From an uncultured Lachnospiraceae bacterium (GTDB taxonomy: Bacteria > Bacillota > Clostridia > Lachnospirales > Lachnospiraceae), in assembly GCA_937920345.1 (NCBI GenBank), contig CALGVA010000018.1, forward strand, positions 23,974 through 87,973: 64,000 nucleotides of DNA, written 5' to 3'. This document shows, one piece after another, positions 45,396-54,035 of the stretch (position 1 is its first letter; each line of letters begins with the position of its first letter). The notes below the pieces were generated by a model. The model was given only the letters and a program-made list of their open reading frames with translations, was not told the origin of the DNA and did no database searches. Both the position numbers and the translations under genes were made by a program.

Positions 45396-46396
45396 TGCCC
45401 AAATCTCCGAATCAGAAGTTAAAACTATTATATCTGGTCAGGATACTGACGGAACAGACTGACGAAGAGCATTGCCTGAGCGCGCAGGCATTGATCGATG
45501 CCCTTGCAGCTTACGATATCAAGGCGGAGCGTAAGAGCATCTATGATGACATTGCACAGCTTACCGACTTCGGATATGATATTATATTAGTCAAGGCGAA
45601 GACGGGAGGCGGATATTATCTGGCAGGAAGAGACTTTGAACTGGCGGAGTTAAAGCTTTTGGTAGAGACCGTGCAGGCATCCAGATTCCTGACACAGAAG
45701 AAGTCAAGGGAATTGATCTCCAAGATTGAAAAGCTTGCGTCCAGGGCAGAAGCCGGACAGCTGCAGAGACAGGTGTATGTGGCTAATCGTATCAAAGCCG
45801 CCAATGAAAGTATCTATTATATTGTCGATGATATTCATCGGGCGATCCAGAATAATGAACAGATCACTTTTCAGTATCTGGAGTGGAATCTGGAGAAAGA
45901 ACTTGTTCCCCGTAAGGATGGTAAGAACTATCGGGTGAGTCCGTGGGCGCTGACCTGTAAGGACGAGAATTATTACCTGATCGCACATGACAGTGAGAGC
46001 GATACGATCAAACATTTCCGTGTAGATAAGCTGGGACAGATTAAAGTACAGACGGGCGTTTCGCGGGAAGGTGCGGAGCTGTTCGAGCGGTTTGACATCG
46101 CCGCGTATGCCAATAAGACTTTCGGTATGTTCGGCGGTCGGGAAGAGATGGTTACATTGACATTCGAGAACCGGCTGGTCGGCGTTGTCATAGACCGGTT
46201 CGGTAAGGATGTCTCTGTCCGTATACGGGACGAGGATCATTTTTCCGTCAGGGTACAGGTGGCGCTCAGCGGACAGTTCTACGGCTGGATGACCGGGCTC
46301 GGCACGGGTGCAAAGATTACCGCGCCGGCAGAAGTGGTAGCGGAATACACTAAGTTTTTGCAGGAAGCTGCAGAACAATATACAGGCAGGCAATGA
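45395..46396 (+). CDS. WYL-domain transcriptional regulator
   Basis: 333 residues from ATG 45395 (AGGAG 8 bases upstream). An N-terminal DeoR-like winged helix (about 7-65, with AERKSIYDDIAQL) is followed by a WYL domain (about 140-225, NYRVSPWALTCKDENYYLIAHD) and a WCX C-terminal part. WYL regulators often sense nucleic acid or nucleotides. It is coupled to the HAD gene by a 1-base overlap and probably regulates its own operon; target unknown. Confidence 0.9.
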   Translation: MPKSPNQKLKLLYLVRILTEQTDEEHCLSAQALIDALAAYDIKAERKSIYDDIAQLTDFGYDIILVKAKTGGGYYLAGRDFELAELKLLVETVQASRFLTQKKSRELISKIEKLASRAEAGQLQRQVYVANRIKAANESIYYIVDDIHRAIQNNEQITFQYLEWNLEKELVPRKDGKNYRVSPWALTCKDENYYLIAHDSESDTIKHFRVDKLGQIKVQTGVSREGAELFERFDIAAYANKTFGMFGGREEMVTLTFENRLVGVVIDRFGKDVSVRIRDEDHFSVRVQVALSGQFYGWMTGLGTGAKITAPAEVVAEYTKFLQEAAEQYTGRQ

Positions 46397-46422
46397 GACG
46401 GGAAGCGGAGGCGGGAAATAAC

Positions 46423-47595
46423 ATGAACATACAATTTGCAGACCGCATGAAGGATTATGAGGCGGGAATATTTCAGGTATTAAATGATAAGAAGGCGGAG
46501 GCGGAGAAGCAGGGGAAGAAGATATACAATCTTTCGGTAGGCACGCCGGACTTTCCGCCGGCAGAGCATGTGGTTCAGGCGGTGGTCGAAGCGGCGAAGA
46601 AGCCGGAAAACTATAAATATGCCCTGATTGACATACCGGAACTGATTACGGCAGTACAGAAGCGGTATGCAAAGCGCTACGGTGTGGCGCTGGAGGCGGA
46701 TGAAATCATGTCTGTGTACGGTTCTCAGGAAGGAATCGCACATATCTGTCTGTCTTTGTGCAATGCCGGCGACGTAGTGCTGGTTCCCAATCCGGGTTAT
46801 CCGATCTTCGGGATCGGTCCCTCTCTGGCGGGTGCGGAAGTGGTGACTTACGATCTGACGGAGGAGAATCATTACCTGCCTGATCTGGATCATATGGATG
46901 AGGATCTTCTGACGCGGGCGAAATGTATGATTGTATCCTACCCTTTAAATCCGGTATGCAAGACTGCGCCGGACGAGTTCTATGAGAAACTGATTCCGTG
47001 GGCGATCCGGCACAACATCGTCATTATTCACGATAATGCTTATTCTGACATCATTTATGACGGCAGAGTCGGGAAGTCGATCCTGCGGGTTCCGGATGCG
47101 AAGCTTATTGCCGTAGAGTTTTATTCCCTGTCCAAGTCCTATAACTATACGGGTGCGCGCATGAGTTTCCTGACGGGAAATAAAGAGATCGTAGCGAATT
47201 TTAAAAGACTCCGTTCCCAGATTGATTACGGGACCTATCTTCCGGTACAGTATGGCGCAGTGGCGGCGCTCACAGGATCGGACGCCATGGTGATGGAGCA
47301 GTGTGCGGAGTATCAGCGGCGTCGCGACGCGCTCTGCGGAGGGCTGCGAAACATAGGCTGGCACATGGAAGACAGCGAGGGCACGATGTTTGCGTGGGCA
47401 AAGATTCCGGAGGGGTATGCCGATGATGTTTCATTCGTGATGGAATTAGTCGAGAGGACGGGCGTGTTGTGTACACCGGGAAGCAGCTTCGGTTCGCTGG
47501 GGAGAGGACACGTAAGATTTGCGCTGACCATGCCTGTCGAAACGATCTGCGAGGCGGTCGAGGCAATCGCAAGATCCGGAATGATCAGAAAGTAA
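46423..47595 (+). CDS. pyridoxal-phosphate aminotransferase (class I/II)
   Basis: 390 residues from ATG 46423; the open frame extends ten codons upstream over the WYL stop. The fold-type I PLP motifs are present: GSQEGIAH, NPGYPIFG, IVSYPLNPVCK, HDNAYSDI, and the PLP lysine in YSLSKSYNYTGAR. It groups loosely with the aspartate/LL-diaminopimelate-aminotransferase-type enzymes; substrate cannot be assigned. A clear terminator follows at 47635. Confidence 0.88.
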   Translation: MNIQFADRMKDYEAGIFQVLNDKKAEAEKQGKKIYNLSVGTPDFPPAEHVVQAVVEAAKKPENYKYALIDIPELITAVQKRYAKRYGVALEADEIMSVYGSQEGIAHICLSLCNAGDVVLVPNPGYPIFGIGPSLAGAEVVTYDLTEENHYLPDLDHMDEDLLTRAKCMIVSYPLNPVCKTAPDEFYEKLIPWAIRHNIVIIHDNAYSDIIYDGRVGKSILRVPDAKLIAVEFYSLSKSYNYTGARMSFLTGNKEIVANFKRLRSQIDYGTYLPVQYGAVAALTGSDAMVMEQCAEYQRRRDALCGGLRNIGWHMEDSEGTMFAWAKIPEGYADDVSFVMELVERTGVLCTPGSSFGSLGRGHVRFALTMPVETICEAVEAIARSGMIRK

Positions 47596-47634
47596 TCCTG
47601 TTTTGGAATCATAATATTTGACGAAATTATCTTT

Positions 47635-47666
47635 GGGATATGTCACAAAAAGGCATATCCCTTTTT
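47635..47666 (+). terminator. intrinsic terminator after the aminotransferase gene
   Basis: GGGATATG (47635-47642) pairs with CATATCCC (47654-47661) and is followed by TTTTT. Confidence 0.85.
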
Positions 47667-47690
47667 GGTGGTTTTTAATCATAAGAGTCA

Positions 47691-47774
47691 TTGACATAGG
47701 ATGCTTATTCCCTTATACTTAACATAAACCACAAAATATAGTAGTTTTATGTCAACCATCACTATATTTTGTAG
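47691..47774 (+). promoter_or_regulatory. nrd operon promoter with two NrdR boxes
   Basis: TTGACA (47691-47696), 17 bases, TATACT (47714-47719) is a near-perfect sigma-A promoter. Two boxes related to the NrdR consensus follow: CCACAAAATATAGTAG (47729-47744) and, on the other strand, CTACAAAATATAGTGA (47759-47774). Their centres are 30 bp apart, close to three turns. The NrdR repressor would block the start region when dATP is high. Confidence 0.85.
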
Positions 47775-47838
47775 ACTTGTCCTGCGGGATATCATTTCGA
47801 TACAGGTCTGCAGGGCGCAATACCATGGAGGGAAATAG

Positions 47839-50028
47839 ATGAGCAGCAAGTTTGGGTCAGATCAGATAACTGACGAGAATTTCGGTCTGGAATTCAAACC
47901 GGACAGGGTCGTAAAGGTAATCAAAAAGGACGGCAGTCTGGAAAATTTTAATGTTCAGAAGGTTATTGACGCGGTGGGCAAAAGTGCATATCGCGCACTG
48001 ACGAAATTTACGGATGAAGAGAAGAGACATATATGTCAGACCGTGATTGATAAGGTGAATGAACTGGGTGAGGAGCAGATTCCGATTCAGATCATGCATA
48101 ATATTGTGGAGAGCGCATTGGAGGATGTCAAACCGATCGTTGCCAAGAGCTATCGGGATTATCGCAATTATAAACAGGATTTTGTGCGGATGATGGACGA
48201 TGTTTATAAGAAGAGTCAGTCTATCATGTACATCGGGGATAAGGAGAACGCTAATACGGACAGTGCCCTTGTATCCACGAAGAGAAGCCTGATCTTTAAC
48301 CAGTTTAATAAAGAACTGTATCAGAAGTTTTTCATGACCACAGAAGAGATTCAGGCGTGTCGGGACGGCTATCTGTATGTGCATGACATGTCGGCGAGAA
48401 GAGATACGATGAACTGCTGTCTCTTTAATGTGGCGGAGGTCTTAAGCGGCGGATTCGAGATGGGCAATATCTGGTACAATGAGCCGAAGACGCTGGACGT
48501 TGCGTTTGACGTGATCGGCGATATCGTATTGAGCGCGGCAAGCCAGCAGTACGGCGGGTTTACGGTGCCGGAAGTGGATAAGATCCTAGAGCCTTATGCG
48601 GAGAAGTCTTATAAGCGTAACGTAGAGAAATATGTAAAGCTGGGTGTGGATGAAGAGACCGCGCAGGCGCAGGCGCTTGCAGATGTCAAGAAAGAGTTTG
48701 AGCAGGGATTTCAGGGCTGGGAGTATAAGTTTAACACAGTGGCAAGCAGCCGCGGAGATTATCCTTTTATTACCGTGACGGCCGGAATCGGAACCGGAAG
48801 ATTTGCGAAACTGGCAACGATCACAATGCTCAATGTGCGCAGGAAGGGTCAGGGCAGGAAGGAATGTAAGAAGCCGGTGCTGTTTCCCAAGATCGTATTC
48901 CTGTATGACGAGAATCTGCACGGGGCGGGCAAAGAGCTGGAAGACGTGTTTGAGGCGGGTGTGGAGTGCTCTGCCAAGACAATGTATCCGGACTGGCTGA
49001 GCCTCACAGGTAAAGGATATATTGCGAGTATGTATAAGCAGTACGGCAAAGTGATTTCTCCGATGGGGTGTCGTGCGTTTCTGTCTCCCTGGTACGAGAG
49101 AGGCGGCATGCATCCGGCGGACGAGGAGGACAGCCCGGTATTTGTGGGAAGATTTAATATCGGTGTGGTATCGCTGCATCTGCCTATGATTCTGGCGAAA
49201 TCCCGTCAGGAGAATAAAGATTTCTACGAGGTGCTGGATTATTATCTGAATCTGATCAGACAGCTTCACATCAGAACGTATGCGTATCTGGGTGAAATGC
49301 GTGCTTCGACCAATCCGCTGGCATATTGCGAAGGCGGTTTCCTGGGCGGACATCTGCAGCTGCATGATAAGATCAAGCCCATCCTTAAGACGGCGACCGC
49401 AAGTTTCGGTATCACTGCGTTCAATGAACTGCAGGAATTATATAACGGTAAATCTCTTGTAGAAGACGGCGCTTTTGCGCTGGAGGTACTGGAGCATATC
49501 AATAATAAGATCACGGAATACAAGGAAGAGGACAGAAACCTCTATGCGATCTATGGTACGCCGGCAGAGAATCTGTGCGGTCTGCAGGTAAAACAGTTCC
49601 GTGCAAAATACGGTATTATCGAAGGCGTGTCCGATAAGGAGTATGTTTCTAACAGCTTTCACTGTCATGTGACGGAGGATATTACACCGATTCAAAAGCA
49701 GGATCTGGAATATCGTTTCTGGGAACTGGCTAACGGCGGTAAGATACAGTATGTGAAGTATCCTATCGATTATAATATGGAGGCGATCAAGACACTGATT
49801 CGCCGGGCGATGGAGATGGGTTTTTATGAAGGTGTCAATTTGTCCCTGGCTTACTGTGATGACTGCGGACATCAGGAACTGGAGATGGATGTATGTCCGG
49901 TGTGCGGCAGCCGTAATCTGACGAAGATCGACCGTATGAACGGGTATCTTGCTTATTCCCGCGTGCACGGGGACACGAGACTCAGTGACGCGAAGATGGC
50001 AGAGATCGCAGAAAGGAAAAGTATGTAA
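47839..50028 (+). CDS. nrdD: anaerobic ribonucleoside-triphosphate reductase
   Basis: 729 residues. An N-terminal ATP-cone (about 17-110) senses ATP/dATP. The class III reductase core follows. Near the end are the zinc cysteines C673, C676, C686 and C689, and the glycyl radical site G702 in RMNGYLAYSR. It makes dNTPs from NTPs without oxygen, which supports a strict anaerobe. GGAGGG precedes the ATG. It overlaps nrdG by one base. Confidence 0.97.
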   Translation: MSSKFGSDQITDENFGLEFKPDRVVKVIKKDGSLENFNVQKVIDAVGKSAYRALTKFTDEEKRHICQTVIDKVNELGEEQIPIQIMHNIVESALEDVKPIVAKSYRDYRNYKQDFVRMMDDVYKKSQSIMYIGDKENANTDSALVSTKRSLIFNQFNKELYQKFFMTTEEIQACRDGYLYVHDMSARRDTMNCCLFNVAEVLSGGFEMGNIWYNEPKTLDVAFDVIGDIVLSAASQQYGGFTVPEVDKILEPYAEKSYKRNVEKYVKLGVDEETAQAQALADVKKEFEQGFQGWEYKFNTVASSRGDYPFITVTAGIGTGRFAKLATITMLNVRRKGQGRKECKKPVLFPKIVFLYDENLHGAGKELEDVFEAGVECSAKTMYPDWLSLTGKGYIASMYKQYGKVISPMGCRAFLSPWYERGGMHPADEEDSPVFVGRFNIGVVSLHLPMILAKSRQENKDFYEVLDYYLNLIRQLHIRTYAYLGEMRASTNPLAYCEGGFLGGHLQLHDKIKPILKTATASFGITAFNELQELYNGKSLVEDGAFALEVLEHINNKITEYKEEDRNLYAIYGTPAENLCGLQVKQFRAKYGIIEGVSDKEYVSNSFHCHVTEDITPIQKQDLEYRFWELANGGKIQYVKYPIDYNMEAIKTLIRRAMEMGFYEGVNLSLAYCDDCGHQELEMDVCPVCGSRNLTKIDRMNGYLAYSRVHGDTRLSDAKMAEIAERKSM

Positions 50029-50531
50029 TGAGATACCACAATATAACGAAAGATGATATGCTCAACGGTGACGGTCTGCGCGTGGTGCTTTGGGTTGCGG
50101 GATGTACGCACTGCTGTAAGGAATGCCACAATCCTGTCACCTGGGACCCTGACGGTGGTATCTTATTTGACGAAAGCGCTAAAAGAGAGCTTTTTGACCA
50201 GCTGGACAAACCGTATATCAGCGGAATCACTTTTTCGGGCGGCGATCCTCTGCATTCAGCCAACCGGCTGGACATAAGAGAACTGATGGAGGAGATCAAA
50301 GAGAAGTATCCGGATAAAACGATTTGGCTCTATACGGGAGACAGCTGGGAGGACGTTCTGCATTATCCTATGATGAGGTATGTGGATATTCTGGTAGACG
50401 GGGAATTTAAGATTGCGTTAAAAGATACGAAGCAGCACTGGAGAGGAAGCAGCAACCAGCGTGTAATCGACGTGCAGGAGAGTCTGCGTCAGACAGATCC
50501 CTCGAATCCTGTACTGTATTGTACTGACTAA
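50028..50531 (+). CDS. nrdG: anaerobic ribonucleotide reductase activating enzyme
   Basis: 167 residues of the radical-SAM family. The cluster motif is C26-x3-C30-x2-C33 in GCTHCCKECHN, and GITFSGGDPLH binds SAM. It makes the glycyl radical on NrdD. Its start overlaps the nrdD stop (TAATG), so production is coupled. Confidence 0.96.
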   Translation: MRYHNITKDDMLNGDGLRVVLWVAGCTHCCKECHNPVTWDPDGGILFDESAKRELFDQLDKPYISGITFSGGDPLHSANRLDIRELMEEIKEKYPDKTIWLYTGDSWEDVLHYPMMRYVDILVDGEFKIALKDTKQHWRGSSNQRVIDVQESLRQTDPSNPVLYCTD

Positions 50532-50552
50532 TGATGAGGAGAGGAACAGAGA

Positions 50553-50987
50553 TTGGAAACGATCAAAATCAAATATTTTACGGATAAAATAGAGAAACTG
50601 ACCTATATAGACGGCAAATCGGACTGGATCGATCTTCGTGCGGCGGAGGATGTCGATCTCAGAAAGGGAGAATTTAAGCTGATTCCTCTGGGGGTTGCCA
50701 TGGAGCTGCCGGCAGGATATGAGGCGCATGTGGTACCGAGAAGTTCAACATTTAAGAATTTCGGCATCATTCAGACGAATCACCAGGGTGTGATAGACGG
50801 TTCTTATTGCGGCGATAACGACCAGTGGTTCATGCCGGTATACGCCGTGCGGGATACGCAGATTCATGTGAATGACAGAATCTGTCAGTTTCGGATTATG
50901 GAGAATCAGCCGAAGCTTGTTTTTGACGAGGTGGCGCATCTGGACCATGACGACCGCGGCGGTCACGGCAGTACGGGGAAACAATAG
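50553..50987 (+). CDS. dut: dUTP diphosphatase
   Basis: 144 residues with a TTG start, preceded by GAGGAGAGG. The trimeric dUTPase motifs are PRSSTFKNFG (motif 2), GVIDGSYCGD (motif 3, Asp for catalysis), ICQFRI (motif 4) and RGGHGSTG (motif 5). It hydrolyses dUTP to dUMP, protecting DNA and feeding dTMP synthesis. Its place behind nrdDG, without a terminator between, makes it part of the NrdR-controlled transcript. Confidence 0.92.
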   Translation: METIKIKYFTDKIEKLTYIDGKSDWIDLRAAEDVDLRKGEFKLIPLGVAMELPAGYEAHVVPRSSTFKNFGIIQTNHQGVIDGSYCGDNDQWFMPVYAVRDTQIHVNDRICQFRIMENQPKLVFDEVAHLDHDDRGGHGSTGKQ

Positions 50988-51043
50988 CTGGAATATGATT
51001 GTCTGGGAAATGCAATTATTTTCTTGAAAAGCACATATGCAGC

Positions 51044-51108
51044 GCATAAGATAACTCCTTCCAAGACATACTATGGAAAACGATGGTAGAGTCCTGGAAG
51101 GAGTTTTT
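51044..51108 (+). promoter_or_regulatory. terminator-like hairpin containing the spoVAF ribosome site, plus candidate sigma-G promoter
   Basis: AACTCCTTCCA (51053-51063) pairs perfectly with TGGAAGGAGTT (51095-51105), followed by a run of T ending at 51108: a terminator for nrdDG-dut. The 3' arm AAGGAG is the Shine-Dalgarno sequence for GTG 51113. GCATA (51044-51048), 18 bases, CATACTA (51067-51073) matches the sigma-G consensus; its RNA would start near 51080, inside the loop, and lack the 5' arm. Hairpin seen; promoter inferred. Confidence 0.65.
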
Positions 51109-51112
51109 GACA

Positions 51113-52549
51113 GTGCAGAAAAAAGAACAAGAGCAGAACAGCAAAATGACTACATCCCTGCAGCAGACGATGACATATATGAATGAACGCATGGCGCCTG
51201 ATACCAGTTTCGATATTGTGTACCGTGTGATTGAAGTGGGCGGAAGACAGGCCTGTATATACTTCATAGACGGATTCTGTAAAGATGAACTGATGATGAA
51301 GATTCTGCAGTATTTCATAGATCTGAAACCGGCGGATATGCCGGAGAATGTCCATGAGATGGCGAAAAAGGCGACGCCCTATGTGGAGGTAGACTTAAAG
51401 GATCAGTGGACCGATATTCTCTACAGCATTCTGTCAGGGGTGTTTGCACTCTTTATTGACGGCTATGACAGATGTATCCTGATCGATTCCAGAACTTATC
51501 CCGCGAGAGGTGTGGAAGAACCGGATAAGGATAAGACACTGCGAGGGTCTAAGGATGGATTTGTCGAGACGATCGTCTTTAATACGGCGCTGATCAGACG
51601 GCGGATCAGAAGTACCGAGCTTCGTATGGAAATGATGAACGCAGGTAAAAGTTCCCGTACGGATATTGTGCTGTGTTACATGGATAACAGAGTAGATCAT
51701 GGTTTCCTGGATCGGGTGAAAAGAAGAATTGAGGAGATCCAGGTAGACGCGCTGACGATGAATCAGGAGAGTCTGGCGGAATGCCTTTACCAGCGTAAAT
51801 GGTTTAATCCCTTTCCGAAATTTAAGTTTACGGAGCGGCCCGATGTGGCGGCGGCGCAAGTGCTGGAGGGAGATATTGTGATTCTGGTGGATAATTCACC
51901 CTCCGCAATGATCGTGCCTACCTCTATTTTTGATATTGTGGAGGAAGCGGATGATTACTATTTTCCGCCGGTTACGGGAACCTATCTGCGGCTGTCCAGA
52001 TTTATTATTTCGATTCTGACATATATTATGACGCCTACATTCCTGCTCCTCATGCATAACCCGGAGTGGGTACCGGAGTCTTTTCAGTTTATCATGCTGC
52101 AGGAAAATCCGAATATTCCGCTGATTGCCCAGTTCCTGATCCTGGAACTTGCCATTGACGGGCTAAAGCTGGCGGCGGTTAATACGCCGAATATGCTCAG
52201 TACGCCGCTCAGTGTAATGGCAGCGCTGGTACTCGGCGAATTTTCTGTCAACAGCGGCTGGTTCAATTCCGAGGTGATGCTCTACATGGCTTTCGTAGCG
52301 ATTGCGAATTATACCCAGCAGAATTATGAACTTGGATATGCGCTGAAATTTATGCGGATCATCAATCTGATTCTGACAGCGATTTTCGGACTATACGGCT
52401 ACATTGCCGCAATTCTGATTTTTGTGTTCTCTATCGTGTGCAATAAGACGCTGTCGGATAAGAGCTATATTTATCCGGTACTGCCTTTTAACCCGCGACA
52501 GCTTGCCAAGAGGCTGCTGCGCCTGCGTCTGCCGGAGGCGAAGAAGTAG
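51113..52549 (+). CDS. spore germination protein, SpoVAF/GerAA family
   Basis: 478 residues from GTG 51113, chosen for AAGGAG 9 bases upstream; an upstream in-frame ATG at 51083 lacks a ribosome site. The soluble N-terminal domain (about 40-270) is followed by five or more membrane segments from about residue 290, including the AAVNTPNMLSTPLSVMAALV and FNSEVMLYMAFVAIANY blocks. The short tail after the last segment (about 40 residues) fits SpoVAF rather than GerAA. It would sit in the spore inner membrane. No gerB/gerC or spoVA genes are adjacent. Confidence 0.85.
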   Translation: MQKKEQEQNSKMTTSLQQTMTYMNERMAPDTSFDIVYRVIEVGGRQACIYFIDGFCKDELMMKILQYFIDLKPADMPENVHEMAKKATPYVEVDLKDQWTDILYSILSGVFALFIDGYDRCILIDSRTYPARGVEEPDKDKTLRGSKDGFVETIVFNTALIRRRIRSTELRMEMMNAGKSSRTDIVLCYMDNRVDHGFLDRVKRRIEEIQVDALTMNQESLAECLYQRKWFNPFPKFKFTERPDVAAAQVLEGDIVILVDNSPSAMIVPTSIFDIVEEADDYYFPPVTGTYLRLSRFIISILTYIMTPTFLLLMHNPEWVPESFQFIMLQENPNIPLIAQFLILELAIDGLKLAAVNTPNMLSTPLSVMAALVLGEFSVNSGWFNSEVMLYMAFVAIANYTQQNYELGYALKFMRIINLILTAIFGLYGYIAAILIFVFSIVCNKTLSDKSYIYPVLPFNPRQLAKRLLRLRLPEAKK

Positions 52550-52633
52550 TTATCAGGACAGCGGGCAGAGGAACGCGCAGCGGAATGAGAAAACAGAACA
52601 CAGTAAATTTCTTTAATATTTATAATGGCATGA

Positions 52634-52684
52634 AGGGCAGATTAAATTAAGCAATAATTTAGCTGAAAAATCAATCTGTCTTTT
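52634..52684 (+). terminator. terminator after the spoVAF-like gene
   Basis: AGGGCAGATT (52634-52643) pairs with AATCTGTCTT (52673-52682), two G-U pairs, with a nested AAATTA/TAATTT stem in the loop, followed by TT. Confidence 0.65.
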
Positions 52685-52724
52685 GTGCGTTATTCATAAA
52701 AATGGAAAAAAATTTCTGTCCTGC

Positions 52725-52753
52725 TTGTTATTTTTATACGTTAATAGTAGAAT
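52725..52753 (+). promoter_or_regulatory. promoter for the GDSL-GH1 unit
   Basis: TTGTTA (52725-52730), 17 bases, TAGAAT (52748-52753). The 360-base gap between the spoVAF-like and GDSL genes holds this promoter, the preceding terminator and a possible 36-codon leader; no riboswitch fold is recognised. Confidence 0.5.
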
Positions 52754-52797
52754 GAAGAAAAGATACGGCAGAAAAACCACTTTATATTTGAGGGAAA

Positions 52798-52908
52798 ATG
52801 AGCCTGTTATTTAAGCTTAAAAAGTTTCTGATAAGAGTAAAATTAGTTTCTGGTGGTTGCGAAAGAACCGTTCTATGGAATCATTTATCAGCGACAGGGA
52901 GGATATGA
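52798..52908 (+). CDS. possible 36-codon leader peptide
   Basis: ATG 52798 follows GAGGG and opens a 36-codon frame rich in Lys/Leu at its start (MSLLFKLKKFLIRVKL) that ends in TGA (52906-52908) one base before the ATG of the GDSL gene. The GGGAGG ribosome site of the GDSL gene lies inside it, so its translation could be coupled. The ribosome site is only 3 to 4 bases from the start codon. It may be chance. Confidence 0.3.
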   Translation: MSLLFKLKKFLIRVKLVSGGCERTVLWNHLSATGRI

Positions 52909-52909
52909 T

Positions 52910-54019
52910 ATGGGGTACGAGGTACATGCTGAAAACGGATGGGTCAGCCGGGGCAGTCTTTACCGGTTGAAAGAACTTATGAAAAGGGCGGAACGGGGAG
53001 ACCGGCTGACACTGGCATTCCTGGGCGGATCGATCACACAGGGATCTGTGTCTACGCAGTACACGAACTGTTATGCCTATCGGGTGTATGAATGGTTTGT
53101 AAGAAGATTTCCGAAAACTGCGTTTACCTATATCAATGCGGGAGTCGGCGGGACGACTTCGCAGTTTGGTGTGGCCAGAGCAGACGAGGATGTACTCGCG
53201 TATAAACCTGATTTTGTGATCATAGAGTTTTCGGTGAATGATGACAATACGGATTTTTATCAGGAGACTTATGAAGGGCTGGTGCGCAAAGTGTACGGCA
53301 ATGTCTATGAGCCCGCAGTGCTGCTGGTACATAATATGTACTACGATACGGGGAACAGTGCGGAAGAGAAGCATCGTGTAATCGGCACACATTATAAACT
53401 GCCGAGCGTCAGCATGAAGACAACGATCTATCCGGAAGTGGCTTCGGGGGTTATTCCCAATCGGGAAATCACGCCGGATGATCTGCATCCGAATACAAAC
53501 GGACACGAGCTGGTGGCGGAGGTAATCACAGATTGTCTGGACCGGATCTATATGCAGAGACGGGAAGAAGAGGCACCGGCGGCGATGCCGGAACCTGTGA
53601 CAGCTAATGCATATGCGCAGGCAAGACGGTACCAGAACCATAACAGCAATCCGGTATGTGATGGTTTTACGGCGGATAACACTTTAAAGAAATACGTGAA
53701 TGACATGTTCCGGTGCGGATGGACGGCATCGGAGGCAGGTGCCTCCATCGTGTTTGAAACAGAGGGAACCGAGATCGCGGTACAGTACCGCAAGTCGGTG
53801 AACAGACCGGCGCCGGTCGCGATTGCTGTTGTAGACGGAGACGAGGCAGGTGCGGTTACGCTGGATGCTAATTTTGAAGAGGACTGGGGCGACTGTCTGT
53901 ACATAGACACGGTGTTATATCATGGCAGACCCGGTAAACACAAAGTAGAGATCAGATTGGCTGAGACACATGAAGACGATGCGGTGCCGTTTTACCTGGT
54001 ATCGGTGATTGGTGCTTAG
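52910..54019 (+). CDS. SGNH/GDSL hydrolase family protein
   Basis: 369 residues from ATG 52910 (GGGAGG 7 bases upstream). The catalytic blocks are LGGSIT (nucleophile Ser, about 45), GVGGTTSQFG (Gly block), SVNDDN (Asn block) and DDLHPNTNGHE (Asp/His). An insertion and a C-terminal beta-rich domain (about 255-369) follow, likely a carbohydrate-binding jelly roll. No signal peptide. Probably a carbohydrate esterase or acetylesterase; it sits 16 bases before the GH1 fusion gene, which supports action on glycosides. Confidence 0.85.
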   Translation: MGYEVHAENGWVSRGSLYRLKELMKRAERGDRLTLAFLGGSITQGSVSTQYTNCYAYRVYEWFVRRFPKTAFTYINAGVGGTTSQFGVARADEDVLAYKPDFVIIEFSVNDDNTDFYQETYEGLVRKVYGNVYEPAVLLVHNMYYDTGNSAEEKHRVIGTHYKLPSVSMKTTIYPEVASGVIPNREITPDDLHPNTNGHELVAEVITDCLDRIYMQRREEEAPAAMPEPVTANAYAQARRYQNHNSNPVCDGFTADNTLKKYVNDMFRCGWTASEAGASIVFETEGTEIAVQYRKSVNRPAPVAIAVVDGDEAGAVTLDANFEEDWGDCLYIDTVLYHGRPGKHKVEIRLAETHEDDAVPFYLVSVIGA

Positions 54020-54035
54020 CAGAAAGGATATATAG

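Noticed and set aside
51083..51112. ATG 51083 as start of the spoVAF-like gene
   Set aside because: No ribosome site upstream, whereas GTG 51113 has AAGGAG at ideal distance; the ten extra codons lie in the hairpin.
52560..52797. Riboswitch in the 360-base gap before the GDSL gene
   Set aside because: Apart from a terminator and a promoter I found no known aptamer motif or terminator/antiterminator pair.
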